Shown one piece after another: positions 58,044-64,000 of a stretch of DNA of 64,000 nt. The notes below the pieces were generated by a model. The model did no database searches, was not told where the DNA came from, and was given only the letters and a program-made list of their open reading frames with translations. The first letter of the stretch is position 1; each line of letters starts with the position of its first letter. The DNA is from Gavia stellata (lineage: Eukaryota > Chordata > Aves > Gaviiformes > Gaviidae): the NCBI RefSeq assembly GCF_030936135.1, contig NC_082620.1, positions 3,534,001-3,598,000 on the forward strand, written 5' to 3'. A program made the translations under genes and the position numbers.

Positions 58044-61000
58044 TCAGTACGGCTGCTGGGCTGTCTTGCTTGAGTCAGGCCACTGTGGAGGGGCATCCTG
58101 CTGATCAATTGGCTCGTAGGTGCTGCGATCCTGGCCTGCACGGGTGACACCTGAATGGAGATGGAAGAGAACAAGCTTGGGAAAAAAACAAACGCAGAAG
58201 AACCGAATCCCCTAGAAGAAAACAACAGCTCAGGAGCATACCACATTAGCTGCTCTACCAGCTCCCCAGTGCTTGTGTTCTGTCATCCTCACTCCACAGG
58301 CAGGAGGTAAGAAAACTCATCCTGCCAGCAAAGGCAAAATAACTGAGATGCATTTGAACATGCGTCTTCATTCCCTGAGAACTGCTCTCTTAGCCACATG
58401 GCTGTGTGGTAAACAAGACCCACAATACTACATAGCAGCATAACAGGCTCCTGTAATAGCATATTTCAGCAAGATCAAGTTTATGAGATCTAGTGGAAAA
58501 ATGAACAGACAAAAACAGAAGCAGCAGGAACCATGGCTGGCTGACAGCATAGATTTAAGAGCATGAGTCATCTATGAACCACTGTTCCCAACAACGCAGC
58601 TATGCCTCAAGTGTGCCACACCATGGCACTAAATTTGAATCCAGCGGTGCTCCCAACTGCGCTACGAACAATTTGCCTGCGGTACAAGAATGGTACAAAA
58701 TCATGTTACTGTCCAGGGGATGAGCAGGGATAGGAGAGAGACAGACAGAGAATGCATGGAGAGCTCTTTATTTATAGGCCAGGCATCTGCCGTGGCTAGA
58801 AAGCAACCTGAATCAAAGGTGGGCACCAAACCATATCAGAGGCTTGTTCTATGCAGCAAGGATGCTGCCAAGCAACAAAAAGGGATTTTGTGTGGAAAGA
58901 AAATGAGACTGAGAAGACCAGGAAAAATGCAACACTGTTAGGTTCAAAAGGAAAATGCCAGACAGCAGGAAAATGAGAGAGGAAAGTTGCCAACCACATT
59001 CGACAAAACAACAGCACACAGTTTGTAATGAAAATCTTGTGAGAAAGACAGTTCAGGAGAGGATATGAAACTACAAAGTGTCTGAATTCCAACCTGGCCT
59101 AAGAGGACACTCTCAGACAGTATCATGCCTGTGTTGGGATAGTATGGTTGAAAAGAAAGAGTGCTCCCAAATTCCAAGCAAAGGGATGAACTCCTCAATG
59201 ATACCTACCCTTTTCATGGGATACAAATGTCAAATCCCAGTCACAAACGCAGTGAGCAGCTAATAAAAATTGGCACAAACGTGGCCCACAGCAAGGCACT
59301 GCAGTTGACTCACAGGCCTTCTGACCCAGTTAAGACAGATTTGCACAAGCAGCTGATGGAGAAGACATCCACATTCACCTAGCAGAGAGATGCAAATAGC
59401 ACATAGCACCCCAAGCCATGGTTTCCTTCCATGGCCTCTCCTCCTCTGCAGGTATCCACTTCTTTTCACAGGAAGTGTAACCTTCTTTGCTAGCACCAAA
59501 GCAGCACAAGTGACAGCCTTCAAACACTGTAATGCAGCTATACCATCCTTTGTTCTGCACAGCCTTCCTAGGATGGCAAAAAGATAACTGTGCCAGGCTG
59601 CTGGTTTTGCCAGGGTGAACTCCCACACAGCAAACAATCCCTGGCAGCTGCCCCAGCATAAACTAGCACCAGGCATGCTTGGCAAAGAAGCTGACTGAGA
59701 CCCAGAACATCCAGCCACAGCCCCTTCTGTCTGGCAAGGCTGCCACATTATCCTTAGCAAGTACAAACAGGAGAAAAATGAGAGCCTCCAGGCAAAGTCC
59801 CATGAGGTAAACATCAGTCCCATTTTCCAGGTGAGGAAATGGAGGTCCAAAGCAATCAAGGACATGTGAGGCCCAGAGAAAGCGTGGAGTTAGAAATCCA
59901 GCTTCTTTCCCTCTCGTGCATAATCCAGCTAGAGGGGATGCTGCCTCTACTTTCCCCCAGAAGGAAAAGAAAGGGTTGACAAAGAGAGGAGGACACCCAA
60001 AGGCTTCCAACAAGCACACACAAATGCAGGAGGAAGAGAGGAAAAGCCTCTCAGTTATATTGAATAAGAGAGACAGCAGTGGTAGCAATACCATTGTGGG
60101 CAAAATGGCTGTCAGACGAGGACTCCAGGTCTGCAAGGGAAGAGAGGAAGAACGTAAATTTAAGGCCTAAGACACACCAAAACCACAAAATGGGAGAACA
60201 GACATGAGCAAGAGAGAGCAAGCACCCCCCCCTCCCTGGAAAGGGAGGCAGAATCCAGCTGCACAGAGCTCAGGCTGAAGGGTCCAAAGTGTAAGGCAGT
60301 CTCCCTAACACTGGAGGAGGTGGCCCACACTGATGTGGAGGCAGAGGAAGCATCCTACCTATGTTAAAGGTGTACTCTCCTCCACGCTCCCGATACATTC
60401 GATACCCCAAATAGCAGGACACAGGTTTGAGGAGGAGGCTGAAGATGGCCATGCCTATACTGAAACGCTTCACATCAGTGAGATAGTTGTTTGGAGGGTA
60501 GAAGACAGAGATGTGAATGATGTCTGTGAGGACTGTGAGCAGCAGGCCAGTCAGGAACTGGAAACAAAGAGAGAATGGGACATGAACTGAATAGGGGATT
60601 AACCACTAAGAGTAACAGTCATTACAGTGTCTATTTCCTGCGAGATTTGCGTTTACATAATCACGCCTTCACCCCAGTATCACACATTGCTAAGCCTTGA
60701 CAATGCCCCAGGTAGACAGAGACTCCTAAATGAATGATCTGTTATTTTGTGCATTTTCTTCACATCTGTCAGACATCTTCTCATGATATGCTCCAGGATT
60801 GTTTATTTTTGCTTGCCAATCTCTTTAATGTTCAGAGAAGGGTTTTATAAAGCCCCTCCAACTCAAGCACATTAAATGCTTTAAGTCCTCCTCTGGCATT
60901 ACAAGTCACAACAGCAGGTAAAAAAGTAAGAATCAAGTATGCCTCACCTCTGAGAAGCAAAATAAGTGATAGTGAATGCTTCTCACCATGGTTTACAGTG

Positions 61001-61560
61001 CTTATAGTTTTATACCCTCTCTTAAAAAAAAAACCCATCATCAAACCACAACTCAAACAGGGAATTTGACTTGTTCACTGCTGTATTGCGAATAGCTGAA
61101 AATCATCAGTGTCCCCAAGAAGTTGTCTCTGCCCTCCACCCTCTCCCTGAGCAGCCTGGTGGAAGCAAATACCCTCACACTCACCATCATGATGGCATCA
61201 AGGGAATCTCGCTGCACAATGGCCCAGATCCCCACTGCAAGGACACTGAAATTCCCCCAGGCATAGGAAGCTGGCAACATGTAATTCATGCATCCCCTGC
61301 CAAACAAGACAAAAAAAAAAAACCCAGCCCACATGCACAATAAGCCTGCAACAGTTTGTTTGCTTTCATCCCTGTTCCCATACAAACACCTCACTCTTAG
61401 ATTTAGGATGTTCTTGCATGCAGACAGGCACAAACAGGGAGTGCCGATTCCCTGAGAATGTCCCATTCCTAGTTTGAAGGAATACCCTCTTCTCACCCAG
61501 GCCAGGCCAGTTACCAATCACTCACCACACTGTGAGCAGCCAGTGTACCAGAATGATGGC
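58044..61560 (-). CDS. AGTRAP: AGTRAP, angiotensin II receptor-associated protein (exons 2-5, partial)
   Basis: AGTRAP is a small membrane protein that binds the type 1 angiotensin II receptor tail and promotes its internalisation. Exons found: 61560-61526, 61296-61185, 60557-60359, 58150-58044. Splice sites are GT-AG and phases close, giving 150 residues. A short first exon of about nine residues (human MELPAVNLK) must lie beyond 64000. Visible segments are VHWLLTVWGC; SYAWGNFSVLAVGIWAIVQR; then RDSLDAIMMFLTGLLLTVLT continuing to DIIHISVFYP; and FSIGMAIFSLLLKPVSCYLG. Together they give the family's three membrane spans. The cytosolic tail begins YRMYRERGGEYTF and ends QDRSTYEPIDQQ ... QQPY. 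Total length would be near the human 159. It lies upstream of C1orf167 on the same strand, as in mammals. Confidence 0.93.
59815..59932 (-). mobile_element. MIR-like SINE fragment
   Basis: The plus strand reads CCCATTTTCCAGGTGAGGAA followed by ATGGAGGTCCAAAG, then a diverged CCCAGAGAA ... GAGTTAGAAATCCAGC. This matches the reverse complement of the ancient SINE MIR through its core, so the element is in minus orientation. It lies in the last AGTRAP intron. Divergence is high, as expected for a very old copy. Confidence 0.5.
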
Positions 61561-64000
61561 CTATGAAAGAAAACAGAGAGGAAGACAGGTCAGCAAGTTG
61601 GGAGAACTGTGGGAGGATGGACATGAAATGACACCGTCTTGTTTCGGAGGGATGGGTGGAAGAGTGCGCTGGACCTGTGAACCAGTGCAGAAAGCTGGCA
61701 TAGCAACCGGGACAGTGAAGACACAAAACCATTTTTCTCTGCTTCTGCTGCTGAGTATTTCCTGTGGTGCTACGCTGTAGTCATTCATTATTGTTGTCAT
61801 CTCTGTCAACAGTTGATTCAGGGCCCACTTAGTCTTTTCTAAATGGGTTATTGATTTTGGAACTCCAGAAGAGTTTGTACAAAAAGGCAGGCAATCTGAT
61901 TCACACTATGCTAGCACGGTTTATTCATGACCAATCTGGCTTCCCATCACCAAGAAGTCCATGGAAAGTCATGCCTGCAGTTCCCAGCAATTTCACTCCA
62001 GTCCTCAGTAAATCCTCCTTTTATCTCCTTCCAGTCTGTTCAGAGCAGTGGTTCAACCTCGCTGCGATGTTAACAGACCTGAAGGCATCTTCTAGGAACC
62101 TGAAAACCTGATCCTGCCATAGTACACAGCTCTTTTCATTCCCAGTGAAGCCATCAGGGCCCAAATGCCAGCAGTGCCCTAAGTAACAATAAGATAACTC
62201 TGTCACAGGTTCTGTACTTTGCAAATGTCCTTGATGATCCTGATCCCTGTGCTCAAGGGGACAAATCCAAGAAGAAAGCATCTTACTGTAACAAGTGACA
62301 CAAAGATTCTCTTCACCAGCACTTGTCATTTCTGTAACCAAGGAGACATACTCTACATGTTTATTAAGACAGCAAATGGGAACAAGAATATACCACTTCA
62401 GTCTTTTCTGTACCTATAACCATGTGCTCACTTGCTTTTGAGCCTGCTGGCCAATCTCAACAAAGGGCTATCACTCATACTCAACTCTCTAAACATTTGT
62501 GAAAAACAGGAATATGGAAGACAGGCTCTATTAGCAGCCTCATAAAAGAAAGGTTGAAGCCTGGACATATCAAAGGATTCGTGGGAAATGGCACTCTTCC
62601 ATTTTTTTCTAGCTGGGAGAAAGGCTCCAACTGGCATTTATAATGACCTCAGTATAAAAAAAAAACCACCACCAAAACCCCTCTGAAGCACACCCTCCCC
62701 ACATACTCCCACAAAAAAAAAAAAAAAAAAATTGGGCAATGAGTAAGCAGCAAAAGGCTAAATTACTTCGTTGACACAGGAAAGCTGTATGCAGATAGGA
62801 ACATTAAGACACTAAAAAAAAAATTAAGATCTACGGACATCCTGCTACATTCATTGACTTAAAATGTCTATCTATGCTCTAACAATACAAAACTAGTTGC
62901 TCGAGAAGAGAGTTAATAACCAATGAAGCCATGACATGAGCGAATCGCAGCCAGGAAATCAAGAGGAATGACGCATCAGCTGTGGCTCACACCGCTCTGC
63001 CAAGGTACCACAATGTAGATGTCTTATCATAAGACAGAGCTCTTGCTTCACTGCAGTACCCTAGCACATCTGCTGAGCATTCACCCTGAGTAGCCTAGAC
63101 TTCGTCGTAACTTCAAACACTGCTTAAACAGATTTTTATTAATGATTTTTTTTAATTGTTCATGAAAGCCTACAAAACGCTTCACCACCACCCCCACTTT
63201 CCCTTCTCCCAAACTGTACCACTGAGACCAGGCAGAAACTGCTAATCAGTAAAATACAAGATGTTCCTGGATAAGAATGGAGACATGCAAATAGCATTTA
63301 CTCAAGAGACTATCAAAATATCAGGGAAATTCTTAATTAGGTAGTATTTAATTGTATGTTACATACCCGCAAGACCCCTCAAGGCTCACCAGTTAACATA
63401 ATTAGGCAGGGTGGCTTTTTTTTTTGTAAAGCTGTCTAGATCAATATTGCAGTTATTAAATTATGAAGCATACTGAGTCATCAGCATAAAGTCAGGTAAA
63501 CTAGGGCTGATAGTATGAGGGACTGCTGAAACAAAACCAAGGCATTCCCTTCCTGGTTATTAGTCCAATTTACCTGACAGTTCTTCAGGGCACTATGGAA
63601 TTAGCTGGTGGTCATGGTATGCTTTAACATAGAAAATGTAGTGTTAATGAAAAACATTCTTTAAAGCTACAGTCACTATGTGAGATTAGATAATTTGCAG
63701 GCAGTCTCCTGATGAGACAGCAGAAGAATTTAATTTTTTTCCATCTGTTCAAGGACTTAAGTCTGTACCTTAGAAAGGCATACGTTTCTTCTTTTGAGAA
63801 AATGACTCCTAAGACTTTAACTAGTGCTGAGAGCAGAAAATATGAAAGGTGGGAACCTTTGTCCCCATCCCTTCTGGGTGGAAGGATGACCATGTGATTA
63901 AAAGCATCCCATTGGAAACTGGGGAGAGCTAAGGGGAATTCGTAGCTCCTCTGCAAATCCCAGCATGTGATGGAACTAATTGTGAAGCATAAAAAGAGCT
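61561..64000 (-). other. AGTRAP: AGTRAP intron 1 (partial)
   Basis: Sequence upstream of AGTRAP exon 2 to the window edge. It holds an A19 tract at about 62713-62731 and several other A/T runs. No exon 1 candidate with the expected short N-terminal frame and no CpG island is visible, so the AGTRAP promoter lies outside the window. Confidence 0.6.

Overview
The window is vertebrate nuclear DNA, and most likely from a bird. All four genes are split into short exons by GT-AG introns. The encoded CLCN6 and MTHFR proteins are close to vertebrate orthologues. The density is high (four genes in 64 kb) with little repeat content, as on an avian microchromosome. The one clear LINE is a CR1 tail, the typical avian retroposon. 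The species cannot be named from sequence alone.

The layout matches the mammalian 1p36 block AGTRAP - C1orf167 - MTHFR - CLCN6, read in reverse. (1) 1-~4980: no gene seen. (2) ~4980-24696, minus strand: CLCN6, a late-endosomal chloride/proton exchanger, with a complete 23-exon, 869-residue coding model and a long 3' UTR. (3) ~24690-24930: a GC-rich divergent promoter shared with MTHFR. (4) ~24900-35980, plus strand: MTHFR, with a non-coding first exon and 11 coding exons giving 651 residues. (5) ~37030 to the CpG island at ~54850-55720, minus strand: the C1orf167 orthologue, a poorly characterised gene. Its exons here encode a long series of Trp-centred SFI1-like repeats. (6) ~56980 to beyond the window edge, minus strand: AGTRAP exons 2-5; exon 1 is off the window.

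CLCN6 and MTHFR start head to head. MTHFR and C1orf167 end tail to tail about 1 kb apart. AGTRAP and C1orf167 lie head to tail with a CpG island between them. The genes do not form a pathway; they are a conserved syntenic block.

The most interesting locus is C1orf167. Exon phases close across about 20 exons, so the model is well supported. However, the upstream coding-like frame has two in-frame stops, and one internal 70-nt exon has a repeat-like frame that does not match the frame imposed by its neighbours. The gene may be under weak constraint, restarted at an internal Met, or decaying. I found no operon-like, CRISPR, viral or mobile system of note.
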